A stretch of 64,000 bases of DNA from Sthenelais limicola (GCA_942159475.1 OW804096.1:139551442-139615441), one strand, 5' to 3'; counted from the first letter of the stretch, positions 44,426 to 59,400 are shown. Program-made: numbers and translations. Notes: generated by a model not told the origin, from the letters alone.

Positions 44426-47400
44426 AATAGTTTTATTTCCAGATTCATTTTACATCATTTCCAGAAAATGGACAATCATTTTATAAATTAATATAAGTTG
44501 ATTTCCCCCTGCGGATTTGCATTCGTAGGTCTTCCAGGGTGTCCTGGTTATCAATGATCAGTTTAATAACATAACACTTTTCACTGATGAAATAAAATTC
44601 GTTTTGATTTCAAGCTATTAATTAAGACACAATCTTTATATATGATTCAACTAACATCTCAATATAACACATGTACATGTAACACATGTAAACAAATGTA
44701 AAGATGAGAGTATTTGCGAGTGTAATTCAGTTGTTGTTTTTGCCACCAGGGAGAGCCTGCAGCAGGGCTGGCGTCTCATGTGCATCATCACGGTGTACTT
44801 TGACGTCACGGAGACGCTGCGTCCCTACCTCTTCAAGTTCCTGGAGACCACCGCTCTAGACTCACAGAGACCGCATCACGGTAGGCTTTATTTTAAATGT
44901 TTTTTTAAAAACTTTTATTTTCCTGCTGTCTGGGCTTTTACAATGTTAAAACTTCGTTCTCCTGCCGCCTGTTGGTAGAAAAGGAAGACAATATAACCTA
45001 TATGTATTGCACAAGGGAAGCTAGAAAAACTTTCTTGAGTTTAACATATGGGTCAGCTTTTCAGAAAATTTACAATCCAACTTCGCAAATCTTTACAAAT
45101 AACCCAAATTTCAGACGAAAATAAAGTTCAAAATACAGTTTAACCTAACCAAACAGATTGCTAGAATCAATGCAATGGCAAATATACTCGAATGTACCTA
45201 GTATTGATCAAATTGCAGCCTAATTTAGCAGAATTGACTAAATGTATACAGAGACCGCATCACGGTAGACTTGCTTCTGCAAACTTTTATTTTTGGTATT
45301 CTTAATTTTCCACCCGTCCAAGACGCTGTAGCCTAAGTTTGTATGAATTGACATTTCATACACCAATGTAGCATAACTACAACCGGTACAATTCCGAATA
45401 TGAGGGTCAAATCGCCAGCATATATATATATGTACAATCGCCAGCTCTACACATTCATCAGATTCTGCTAAATTATGCTGAAAAATTGTCAATACTTGAT
45501 ATTTCTGAGCATATTTAGTATAAGGTTGATTTAAACAATCTTTTGGGTCATGCTGAACTGTTTTTGGAACCTCATATTTGTTTTAGATCTGAGTTATATG
45601 AGAAGATTGGTGAAGGCGAATTGTACATTTTCTGGCGATTTTGCCCATGATATACTAGATAAAAGAGAGATGATAAAAGGGAAGAACACAATAAAAAGAA
45701 TAGACAAAATATAGACAAACTTACCCGGGATTTGAGGCGGCAGTGATTTTCACTACATCCCAACGTCGAGAATCCGATGGTTGTTCTGTTTTTATTTCAA
45801 CTAAGACACCTAATTATTGGTAAAATTTAATAAGGATCGAGTTTAATCAGTTCTCTACCCACTCCCAGGCTGCTGTTTATAAGCGATAAATTATAACATT
45901 TTTGCTAAATTTTGCTAAATAGTGTCAGGTTGTTATATGTGCAAGTGATATTTTGTAAATCTGACTACTTTTCAGCCCTTGGCGCGCAGTCCCTGCAAAA
46001 CCTGAGACAGACTTTCCGTTTTGGCGGCCGTAAGAACGTGCCGAGCCGTGTGGAACTGGAAGCACTCACGGTCAGTATAACCAGGCAAAAAGTAACTTTG
46101 CTCTTCATTTTTTTTTTTTAGGAAGCCACCTTCCAGGAACTGGTTTTTTTCAGGAACAATAGTTTGGACCTCATAATTTGTTCTTGGTTAGGAAGACTTA
46201 ATTGTGTCAGCTCTTTTTTTGGTAAAAAAAAATATCACACAATTCATTTTTTTAAAAAAAGCTGGTGTAGGTTTTTCTAGGTAAAAAAAGGGGGGGGGGG
46301 GGCGGGGGGGGGGGGGGGGGGACGGAAATCGGCAACTCGCCTATTTTCTTTTTGTCTAAAAGTATGCTTTTTAATAATTTTAAAATTTTATTGAGTCTTT
46401 TAGAAATATAAGCTATCACCAGATATGATGATTTATGTTCAGAATACAATACGTGCGATCCTCGTCCATTTAATGACTTGCTGTACACAAATTCTAAATA
46501 AAAATAAATAATGTGAAATTGCCACTTTCTAAAACACGAATGTCCCTTTCTATTGGTAGTGACAAGGGATTGACTTTATTCTTTTTTAAAGAAATTGTAT
46601 TGAGCTGATTTCAATGCTGGTACATAGATAATCTCACAGTCTCAAGACTGCATGACTACATGTTTATAAAGTCAGCGAAACCTAAAAAATGATACATATA
46701 TCCCTGTTGATTAGTACTTGTAATATCTATAAGAATTAATGTTTCAACATTTATTTCTGTACAATTTACAAGTGAGATTCATAAAGTCACAACTGTAACA
46801 TTTGACATTTATGTTTTTTTATATTTCCTAAAAGTGGTGCTTATGAAAAACTGGTATAGTCTTTGGTTTCTAGATGTTGAAAAGTGTGTTGTACTGACAG
46901 ATGTTGACATTTTTTGTACAGTGGAAATAATAATAGAAATGCACATTTACAAATCTATGTTTCGTGTCTAAAGCCTGGGGTCCACTGGCCTGCTACTTCT
47001 CCCGCTACTCCTCCCGTTTCTTTGGTCCCGCTACTTTTAGAAGCGGGAGCAAGTAAAGGGAGGTAGCCACTTCAATTCAAACATGTTTGATTTGAAATGG
47101 CTACTTCCCGTTACTTCCTGTTACTTCCCGTTACCTCCCGTTATTTCCGGTTACTTCCGGTTACTTCCGGTTACTTCTAAAGTAGCGGGACCAAAGAAAC
47201 AGGAGTAGTAGCGGGAGAAGTAGCGTGGCAGTGGAACCCAGGCTTAAACGGTTTTCTAATCATTTGTATTGAGTGATTACAAAATGGCTGACAAAGGCAT
47301 TTCATGATGTAATCAAGCACTCGTGGTATATTATGACAATTAAGGTTTTAAAATAACTTTATCTAAACAATGATGCAATCTTTCATTGTCTCAGCATGTG

Positions 47401-50400
47401 TGTTAAACTAATATAAAGCATGAAAAGTAATTATGAAAATATGAATGTTACTCCGGAATATGAATATTGTATGCATGTACTTTTGACTTTTATCATTTCT
47501 TAATTTTATTTTCTAGCATGCAAATCTGGAATTAACAGTAGCATAATTTATTTAAAAAAACAAAACAATTTTCCTTGACATACACTATACACATGTATCC
47601 ATCTAAATTTGTTATATTCAGATTAATGTTAATTTGCTAAGTAAGTACTTTAAAACAAATAAGATCAAGACAGAAAATGTGAAGAAATATAAACCTGATA
47701 ATATCAATAGTGAGCTTGTCCTACATTAATTGATTTCTCTCTTGATCACTTTTTCCTTCATTTTAAACAAAATCCAAATCGAACAAAAAAACATTCACAG
47801 AATTTATCAAATTGTCTCTGAGAATTGTCTCTTTGAAAAGTTTTAAATTACTCATTATTATTCATTTTTTTGTGGGTGGGTGGGATATGGCTATTCCTTT
47901 TATATATATATATATATGCACCATTTAAAGAGTGTTTTCCAGGGTAGGGGGGGGGGGCAATTTCCCTGGAAACCTCCAATGGGTGTTTTCCCCTTAGCAG
48001 AAATATCTAAGTATGTTTAGGCATCTTGAGGCTTTAAATAAACAAATCGACATGACCTTTTCTTAGATGACAAATCGACAAAGGCAGCTAGTGACAAACA
48101 ACGAATACACTTTCTTAGCCTGACAAATCGACAAAGACCTAATAATCCTTAGCGACAAAAATTCGGCCATTTTATGAAAATAAACCGATAAAGCGACAAA
48201 AGAATTTTTTTTATTGACAAATGACAATTGCTGTTTTTTGGTAGCGACAAGTGAAATTAGATTTTTTTTTTTTTTAAGATTTTATTTCACCTGGGAGATT
48301 TCATTTCCTGGACAAACCAGGTTGTTCTACCGTACCCAGGTTCAAGTGAGCTGCAAGCTAGATAAAGTCATACAATAAATCAATGTGATTTTTAGGAGTA
48401 GACATAAAGCAGTACCAATAGCAATTTCAATGCTTTATTGATAATGACAGAAATGGCAATAACAATGATAAAGACATTGGGATAATCACTGGCTCAGAGT
48501 GTGACCCATGTAGGTAATGGGTCAGATTTTCCGAAAATGTACAATTCACCTTCACCAATCCTCTCAAATAACCCACATTTCAGACGAAAATAAAGTTCAA
48601 AATACAGTTCAACCTAACCAAACAGATTGCTAGAATCAATGCAATGGCAATTATACTCGAATTTACCCAGTATTGACCAAATTGCAGCCTAACTTAACAG
48701 ACTTCACTAAATGTATACAGCTGCCAATTGTACATTTTCGGAAAATCTGACCCACCAATGTATTCTATGTTTGTAGAGAGGACGCAACACCAAGCGTCAG
48801 ATGTGTGTGATGCCAGGGGGCGTGCCAGTCGTTCTCAACATCCGGTCCTGCTCCGTGGTCTTGGACGCCATTGACCAGATCTGTGCCCGCCTCGACATCC
48901 GGGACCCACTGGAGAAGGAGGAGTTCACTATCTTCTATGTCATTGAGTCTGGTATGTATAGTTTATGGCAGGGTAATTATAGTGCGGGGATTTCTCTCTG
49001 ATGTTGAGGTGTGGAAGAAGGCATTCCATTAGTTCACATTCTCATAAAAAACCAGCTGGGCCATGGGGTCGGCTCGCCTCCCTCAACCCAATTTTGGGGA
49101 AAGTTCCTCCTGTTTTAGCTTTAATCCTTTCCCGTCCAAGCCAGGCCAGATCGGGTAACCAACGTTTAATGACACTTAAATGACACTGAAAGATCAAAGC
49201 ATCTGGCCTCCCCCACCCGCCGCCGGCCCCCCGCGCCCTTCCATCTACCCCCTTTCCCCTTCCCTATAAAGGAAGGAGCGCTAAACAATATCAGTATTTG
49301 GGTCAGATCGACTGAAAATGTACAATTGGCCTTCACCAAACCTCTCATTTAAGACAAAAATAAGTTTGAAAATACAGTTTAACATAAACAGACAGATGTT
49401 TTAAAACAGCACAATACCAAATATACTCCGATATGCATGGCGATTATTCATCATTTCCAGCCTAATCTAGAAGGGTTCCCTAAATGTGTAGAGTTGCCAA
49501 TTGTGCATTTTCTGACGACCTGAACCATTTTTCATTTTACATATTATGTTATGGTTGGGGTACGTTAATGATCAAGGCATGGCTGACAGTGAAAAGAAAA
49601 AAAGAAAGAAATTGTGAATCTAAATTACATAGAAGATATAGAATGGACTTTCATCATTAACATACACAGTGAAACCTCTCTATTGAGACCACCCTTGGCG
49701 CTGAACGAGTTGTGGTCTCATGGCGGGGTGGTCTCATTAGAGGGGTTAATCTAATAAGAAGAAAGCAATTCGGGACTGAGAAAACTGGTCTTGATAGAGG
49801 AGTGGTCTCTATAGAGAGGTGGTCTTTATGCGAGGTTCCACTGTAGTATCATCTGAAAAGTTATCACCAAATTCCTAAAAAAAAAAAAAAGAAAAAAAAA
49901 AGAATCCTGAACACATATTGGCGTTTCTGTTAAGACAATTATCTACTCCCAACTCAAGTAAGAAGGACCTGTTTGTATACTGTATATAATTAATGGTAAT
50001 TATTCACTATTATGGTCAGGACTATTTTGGCTCTTTGACTTAATTACCGTCATTAAGAATGAAGAAACAAAAACTTAATCATCATCTTACTGACGTTTGA
50101 TTTATGGAAGACTACTCCGCTCTGGAATTTCCCATAATAAAATAAATCACCAATAATTAGAATAGAATAGAGCAATCTTTTATTCATCAAGGGGTTACAA
50201 GCTGTTGATGAACAGGTCGACAGGCCTCTGGGTACCATTCAGGATTTATACCCAGATCTTCCGGCCGTTCCCTTGACAATAGAGATAGATTTCTACATAG
50301 TTTGGTTGTGTGATACATTATATAAAATATAAAATACCATATATGTGAGAATATAGAATAGAAAATATGTGAGATATATCATTTAAACATGGAATAGTCG

Positions 50401-53400
50401 ATTTAAATCATCAGGATGGTGGAAGAGAAGCAATCCAATACAGGATATTTTCATGACAAGATATCGACTTGATAATAAAGGTCCCCTCGAGAGAGAGGTT
50501 CAATGTTTCATATTACATGAGTTTTCAATTTCTTTTCTAAAATGTTTTCTTGAATCTATGGCCTGTTTCTCAGTTGACAGTGAGTTCCAGGCCATCTTAG
50601 CCTTATAAAGAAAGCTGTTTTGATATAGTGGTGTTTTTAGACGATTAATTCTTAGATTTTTTCTTCTTTTTGCATGGCTCCTGGTCGATAGGTGCATACA
50701 TTTATCTTTATCCAAAAACATCGAAATATCCACCCTATATTTATAGTAATAAATCATATAATTCTACTTACTTTCATGGCAGAAAAATGCACATAATATG
50801 TGTGCTTCCGAGAAATAATATCATTTTGGCAGAAAATCGAGAAAGTGGTGATTTAACGCTTAGATAACCGCATTCTGATTTCCCCCGTTCTTGGGAAATG
50901 TGTTCCTAGATTCTGACCTTGAAAATACCAAGGATTCAGTGTGCAGAAACGCATGATATAAAGCAATCAATTCCCGCGTCGAATGTATGGGCCAGTTCGT
51001 CAGAAAATGTACAATCGGCAGCTCTACAGATTTAGGAAATTCTGATAAATTAAGCTGAATACTGATAAATACAAGCCATGTCTCAGTGTATTTGAAATTG
51101 CGTCAATTCACTAAATGTGTTCGGTTATGTTGACTTTTACATTATTAGTCCCATTTTTTTCTTCAATTGGGGTTATTTGTGAGGATTGGTGAATCTGAAT
51201 GGTACACTTCTTGGCAACCTCACCCATATGGAGGGTCCTTTGTACCATAAATCAATGACAGTCTAGGCCCAAAGTTGAGTCCCTTTTCCCCCATCTGTTA
51301 GCCGCCTGCCACGCTTGCGACAATCAGTAAACATTGGGTGATATCCTTGCGTTCATGGTTCAAAAGATATCAGGCCACGCGCAAATATTTTATTTCAACT
51401 TTAATCAAGACGCTGTCAAACAAACCACAAGATTATACCTTGGATGGCGTCCCTGACATTGACGATAGATCTAATTCAGGGAATTTGTTTAAACGGTCTC
51501 ACTTTTTGTGTTTTTCATCAGAACTATTCGCTGGCTTATTATTGCAGTTAAACGTATATGGGTCAGATTTTCAGAAAATGCACAATCTACAGTTCTACAC
51601 ATCTATCAACTTCTGCTAAATTAGAGTAAAAATATATAAATACTAGGTGTATCTGATTATATTCTGTATTGTATTCATTCAATAAATCTGTCTGGTTATG
51701 TTAAGCTGGTTTTTTAACCTGATTTTCGACCTAAATTTGGGTTATTTGAGAGGATTGGTGAAGGTGAATTGTACATTTTCCTAAATCCTGCTAAATGTGG
51801 ATAAAAAATGAGAAATACTAAGTAAATCTGAGAATATTTGTAATCGCCCTTATCAAAACAATATGCCTGGTTATGTCGATCTCCATTGAACCTCATATCT
51901 GTCTTAAATTTGAAATTTTTGAGAATTGGTGAAGGTCAATTGTACGTTTTCTGACGACCTGACCCATATATATACCTCAAGGGCAGACGCCCTCTTGCGG
52001 AACCTCGTGACACCATTACCAAGCAGCGCCCCTGTTGGCAATACTAGGGAAAATGTTACTTTGCAAGATGCTGTTGAAGAAATGCGGGTCATTCTTCGTA
52101 ATAATTCAGGGTCAGTAGTTGGGCGAGAAATTAATCAACGCAACACACAGAGATGTATGCTTCAAATCAGTACCAGCCTCGGAAGAGACCGATTTTCATC
52201 TTTCCTTTATTTTTATACTAGACAGATTAGGACGAAATACACTGGTCCTGCGCTGATTGGCTTTGGTCCCGTTGGTCCAATTAATTGACAGGTTAGATTA
52301 GAGATCCAATCAGCCACAGGATAACAATGACAGACACTTATTAAAACGAGGCTCAGAGTGACCACTGCCACTCTGACCAATCTCTTTGGGTGGTGACCAG
52401 GTCACGGGGTTATCTCCCCTCCCCTCTCCCTCCCACTCTTTAATCAGTATTCCCTCCCCTCCCCTGACCTGGCGGTCAGCCCCTCCCCTCCTTTCCCACG
52501 TGATTGACTTTGAGATAACGGTCAGACCTGGACCTCACCTGTACCTTTGGACTTTGGGATGATAAGAAATCCGCGAGCGTTGTGGCGGTAAGAAAGTGTG
52601 GGTAGCCTTCTGGCCGGTAGGGGCGCGACGAATGTCTGGCTGAATGAGACCACTTTAACTTAAAATTAGACAATTTGGGCTTGTCAATTTTACACTGTAT
52701 TTGGTAACTTCATCCCTATATGGATCAGACTTTAAGAAAATGTACCATTGGCAGCTCTATGTAATTATACACTTAGTAATTTCTGCTAAATTCTGCTAAA
52801 AAAATATAAATTTTTGGTATATCTGAGTATATTTTGTATCGCATTGATTTAAAGTATCAGTTATGTTATGTTAAACAGCATTTTGAAGCTCATTTCTGTC
52901 TCAAATATGGGTTATTTGAGAGGATTGGTGAAGGCGAATTGTACATTTTCTGAAAATCTGACCCATAAAAGGAACTCGTGGGATTAAAAGTCTAGAAGAG
53001 TTAGAAACAAATAATGAATCTCTGTAATTAATATTGCACAGCGTCTACATTCATCTCTCTATTCCTAATCTAATTTGTTTTCTTATTTGTTTCTTTTTCC
53101 TATAATTTCATAGCTTAAAATGTTTAAATGGTAAAAATAGAGAATACCTTGAAGTACTTGGACCTAGTCGTTGTACGGGAGTGTCGAATTGCGGAATTAT
53201 TTTCTCTTTTTTCTCACTTCTCTATGTTAATTTAACTTATAATTATTGTTAAACAGGGACTGTCTTCTTCTAATGGGTGTTTTCAGATTCCATTATTCAT
53301 ATTTTTGTCACTTTGTGTAATTGGTATAATGATATTATAATTGAGTTAAATCAGGCTATGCTGAGAATATCGTCTCTGACTAAATGTATTCCTGAATAAA

Positions 53401-56400
53401 ATATTTTTCAAATCAAATAATGTACTTACATGCCCTTCCCTAAATGCCCTGTTAACCATGTTGGCAAATAGTCTCGCTAGTGAAACAGGTTTATCAGTTT
53501 TAAATCTGCGTAGAGAGATCATTAAAAGAGGAGGCGAAGATTAATTAAAATACTTTTGTTTTATTATTTAGGGTAAAAGGTAAATGATCCAGCGACGAAC
53601 ATTTGTGTAAAAGCATTTGTTGAATAAAATAAGAATAAATAAGGAGAGTATACCACATTGTCTCTGCAGGTAGCTGGAGTAAGAGTTTGTATATTAACTC
53701 GACCCTGCCGTCAATTTCCGACCGCCCACGCCGTCTGGTGTCAGTACAAAAGACAATTGTGTTCCGGCGAATTGGCGTGTGCGTGTAGTTCTTAAGAAGC
53801 ACCACCCTTTCAATGCCCTGTAATGGCTAAGCCATTACCAGAAATCATGATTGATGCAGATTCATTTCATTAAACCTTAATTAAAAATAATAATTTTGAG
53901 ATAACATCATATTTGAAAAGATGAGATCAAGCCGATTCCAATGATGGTAAACAGTTGGACATCTAATACGTACTTGGATATTTTGGTGCATGTAAAAGTA
54001 TGACCTTAGGGTGACCTCAGATAAGCATTGGTATAATATTCAATAAACATTCTTGCAATTTAGTACACATTTCCATGCTACTAGCAGCGCTAAAACATCG
54101 CAAAACAAAATCTTTCTGGGTGAAGTCACCAGAAAATGTACAATTCATCTTCACAAATCCTCTGAAATAACCCAAATTTCCGATAAAAATAAAGTTCAAA
54201 ATACAGTTCAACCTAACCAAACAGGTTGCTAATAACAATACAATGCCGAATGTTCTCGAATTTACCTAGTATTGACCAAATTGCAGCCTAATTTAATATA
54301 ATCATTATACAACTTTTATTCAGTAAACATAAACATAATGTAAATCAAGCAGAGGGCAGAGTTTACTAAATCTGTAGAGCTGCCAATTGTACATTTTCTG
54401 GAAATCTGACCCTTCTGGCTAAGAGTTTGTGAAAAAACACCATTTGAATAATATCTTTAGTTCCCACTTTTGACTCATGTTTCTGTGCCACTAAATGTGC
54501 GGCGGTTTATTATGGGATGTTGCAGGAAGTCGCTACTTGACGCTCAACAGGGACGAGTACATATTTGACATCACAACAGAACTGGCCAATCAGAAGAAGG
54601 AATTCTACCTGCTGTTCCAGCGTACATCCTGGACCTTCCCGCTCCACCTGGACAATAACCAACTCTACGTGGACGTCATGTACCACCAGGTCAGTCTGCA
54701 ATAGGGCCATTTGCATAGCCGCCATTTTGAATCTTGATTCGCATGGAATTATGGGACTAACGGTACAGTGTGAAATCTATAGAAATACTGCCATGTTCAG
54801 CATAGACTATTTATCAATGTTCTAATGTCAATATCCACGCGTTATATATGTGCATGCTTCCATAACTCAAGCTATATATAGCTAAGCTAATATAATGCAA
54901 GCTATGATATTGGTGAAAACATTTTTGCAATTTTCGATGAAATATTGCCAAATATTTTTATATCAGATTTCTTCAGAATCCATCCCAGCATGCACTAGAG
55001 TAGACATGCGCAGTGAGACATGCAACTCCCCTATTTGTGGTCTCACAGTGAAGGTGGTCTCATTAGGGGCTAATCTAATATGGGGAGTAACTCAGGACTT
55101 AGACTTGCACAAGTCTTTGATATTGTTTTGTCACAAAAAAAAAGAAATATAATGTTATGGTCACTACCATGTTATGGTCACTCCCCCCTTGACTGAGGAA
55201 TTATAAGACAGTCCATGAATAGGGAGACTCAGACCTGCACTAGGGCTCTATAAACAACTGCAGTCTTAAAGGTATATGCGGGTGTTCAATGGAAAAAAAA
55301 TTGGTCGGTGACTTTTTTATGAAACGTTCAGGGATCATTCCTGACTACATAAGAAAGCAAGAAATGAAAAAAAAGTACATGTCAACGACTTATTTTTTTT
55401 TCTACAGCCCCATGAAAATAACAGTGCTTTAGCATTGAAGTCTATGGGAAAATGGTTTTTTTTTCACATTTCAATATATAAAAAAATAATGATCGGTGAC
55501 TTTACATCAAAACTTTCTATACATATATTTGGTATATTATGCTACAGATTTACCAAAGAAAAACAGTATGTTGACGAGGTTAAAAAAAAGTTGTGGTCAT
55601 TTGAAGATGACCACATCACCAAATTTAGTAATCAAACAGCATAATCAATAAAAATGAATCCTGAAAAACATGACTCCAAACTGCTTTAATAAAAATAAAC
55701 CCTGTTGATATTGAAAATGGAGCACAAATTCATCTCAACTTATGATGATGATAAACTATTTCAAAGAAAATAGGAGCCGCTAGGTGGCGTGTGTGATGAC
55801 ACCCGCATATATCTTTAAGGACGAGGAGCTAGTCTACTCAGGACTGGGAGAAACTGGTCTTGATTAGAGGGGTGGTCTCTATAATGAGGTGGTCTTTATA
55901 CGAGGTTCCACTGTAGTTGTATCTAAACTATTATAATATTTATATACAGGTTAACTAATGAGTTGGTTGAAGGAGCGTGAATATTGCAACAGTTGCTTAG
56001 CAACGAGTGTAATATATATATTCTAAGCCACTGAAACCAACGAGTTAGTTGACATATTTATCATATATATGCTTTCACTCATAAAAACAATCGAGTCATA
56101 AATTTGAATTTCAGCGGTAATCTTAGTAAAAAAAAACCCAGATTGGTTGCCATGATAACACCACATAACTCACTAGTGAAATACACACTATGCGTAACTC
56201 ACTCAAAATACGTAGTTTTCAGAGAAATGCGTGTATAATGGATATATGAATGTGTGATGTCAGTAAACATACCTAAATATAACATATATCTGTACTACAG
56301 AGTTTAGATCAATGTTGGCAGTTAAGTAGAATCTATATATATAATAGTGAGGTTCAGCAAGTCATACGTAAACGCATCCGTATCTCTGATATACACACAT

Positions 56401-59400
56401 ACGTTAAAAGGGAAAAAAGGTTCGGCGAAACATGGCGGGAAAAACCTTACGTTAAATATCAAGCAAAATTTGTCATCTCACAATTTATTTTGTATACAAA
56501 AAATGCAACAAGAATGATACGGATACGTAATTGAGATAGGTTTGATTGCAGAACCTCCCTATTGTATAAGTCAACAGTTTCCCACAGGCGGAAATTTCAT
56601 TGTGTGATTCTCTGAGTCATAGAGCATCAGACAAGATAACTATTTCGAATGCGAAAGTGTTGCTTAGCATGAATAAGTAGACTTGCACAGTACTGGATAG
56701 CTAAGTATAATTAGCGAATTTAATAATGAGATATTATAATTAATGGGTGATAATTAGATAGATAATGAGGTTACACAATGTTACGTAATGTTACATAACA
56801 GTATGATCACGCATTATAAGGAGTGTAGATAACGAATTTAATTTGAGAAGTTTCTCTAAGATGTATAATTTCATATTAAGGCAATGCTTGAAAATATTCA
56901 TGAGGGATAGTGTGTATTGCACTGTAACTAATGATAGTTATATGATATTGGCCTTAAATTATTTTTTAAAAAACAACAACATGGTTTTGACAAAAAAGAA
57001 AGTGGTTTACCATGCTGAAATCGTCCAAACGAGAGGACCTATACACTCTAGGTCCAAACCCTCAGATCAGATAAGAATGGTATGTCTATGGTATGTCAGC
57101 CTACCTCGCTAATCGGATTCCTTGCCTAGAACTTTTAATGGGAATATAATGACATTTTGCGGTCTTAATGGAATTATAATGGCACTTTGCAGTTTGAGGC
57201 GAGAGGCTTTGCCTTCATTTGAAGGGACTCCCTCAACTCTGGGCCTAGACTGTATACTCGCGCTGACTTTTTACCAACATTTTTTCCAGTGTATTCCCGA
57301 CTATCTCGATGGTTTCCTACTGCCTATGCCCACCTCATCGCTTCCCGATCACGTCAAGGTAATCAAATATTCTATTTTTTTTAGAATTTCGATTAAATAA
57401 TGTGGATAAAATAGAAACAAAAATCCCAAATAAAGGATCCTAAATAAACTAGACGTAAGATGGACAAATAAACGTTACATTTTTATATCAAGCTGTCTAA
57501 TAATGTCTCAAATATCAATCCTGATTGAAACAGATTACTTTAAGTGAAAAACAGCTTTCATCGGAGAGTTCGCCACCAGGCTACAGAATCCATTTTTATG
57601 ATTTTTACATTACCTCCATTCTTTGCAGAATGAAGTGGCACTTCTGGCTGCTCTTCAAATCAAAGCCCTCGACCTTCAGACGGTTCCCAAAAAGTGAGTG
57701 GAAAAGAAATTGACATTTTATATTTTCTAAGATCAGATGTTAGATTGAATGACATGGAGGTTGGCCAGAACGCTTGATATTTGAAAATAGGAGCAGATTT
57801 TGGACACGTGGGTCAGGTCGTGAGAAAAAGTACAATTGGCAGCTCTACACATTAAATTTGAGTAAATCCTGCTAAATTAAATCGTCCAAACGATAGGACC
57901 TTTAGATACTCACACAGAAAAATTATAGATACTGGGTATATCTGAGTATAAGTTCGTATTGCGTTGATTCAAACAATCTGTTTGGTTCTTGGGTCAGATT
58001 TTCAGAAAATGTACAATTCAACGTCGCCAATCTTCTCAAATAACCCAAATTTCAGACGATACTAAAGTTCAAAACACAGTTCAAGCTAACCAAACAGATT
58101 GCTAGAATCAATGCAATGCCGAATATACTCGAATTTACCTAGTATTGACCAAATTGCAGCCTAATTTTGCAGAATTTACTAAATGTGTACAGCTGCCAAT
58201 TGTACATTTTCTGAAAATCTGACCCTCTTTTTAACTGCATTTCAAACCTCATTTTTCTCAAGTCTGACAGTAGGCCTACACATGGATCAGATTGTAAGAA
58301 AATGTACAATTGGCAGCTCTACACATTTGAGTGAATTCTGCTAAATTAGAAATTATAATTTGTAAAAAATACTGGGTATATCTTAATACATATAGTGTGG
58401 TTACTCCAACTATTCTGTTCGGTTAATTGTGTTGAACTGTATTTTAAACCTCATTTTCCCTTCAAATTTGGGTTATTGCAGAAGGGAACCTGTCCTATAT
58501 TACATTTTACGGTTTATCAACTGTTAACTCATTGACTATTAAACATGTATAGATCTGTATCTGTATCCGTATCCTTTATAGTTCCTGATAACTCCATTAT
58601 TTTAAAAAGCGATACCTGGAAGATCTCCACGTAAATGAATACATGGAGAAGGACCATTCCTTTTAAGTACTTCATTGATAAAAAATGTATATGTTTACAG
58701 AATAAAAGTTTTGTAATTAGATTAGATTAGATTAGAATACCTTTATTAGCATTCGAGAATGTTAATGAAGGGGAGATCTTTCCGGCATAGTGGGAGGTTT
58801 TCCGCCCCTTCTGATGGTTTACAATCGCCTGTTGCGGAGTAACAATATCGTTTCTATCAATGACTGAAGACGATTCTCTACAAGGCGTACAGTTGGTACG
58901 TTATTATGCTGTATAACAATATGGCACAATAATATACAGAAATGATTTTGTTCAAACTCTCTGATAAATTATCTAACTAGTTTTAACATATAATATAAAG
59001 GTTGAGGTAGATAGATTTTGGTAGTACAGGCTCATTTGTCTGTTAGGTACAGTACTTATATAAAGAAGTTGTCATTCCATATATAGGATGATCTAGCAAG
59101 GTTTTAATAATAATAAAAATAATAAATTAACCCATGTATTTACCTTGTTCCAGTCGGGACGTAATGGCGGCCATACCCAAGTCTGTGCAGACCCTGTCCA
59201 GTGCCAACTGGACGAGTCTGGTGGACCGGGAACTCAAGGACATGACGGGCGTCAACCCCACCCGCGCAAAGATCATCTTCCTCGGTAAGGCTCTTACACT
59301 TGTGATGTCTTACAGAAAATGTAGCATGAGTTCATGTACTAAGTTTTAAAACAATATATTTAATATATCTACGTGTTTCTAAGGTTATCGTATATGGGTC

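Noticed and set aside
46252..46488. Minus-strand frame with a Pro run
   Set aside because: The prolines come from the poly-G run.
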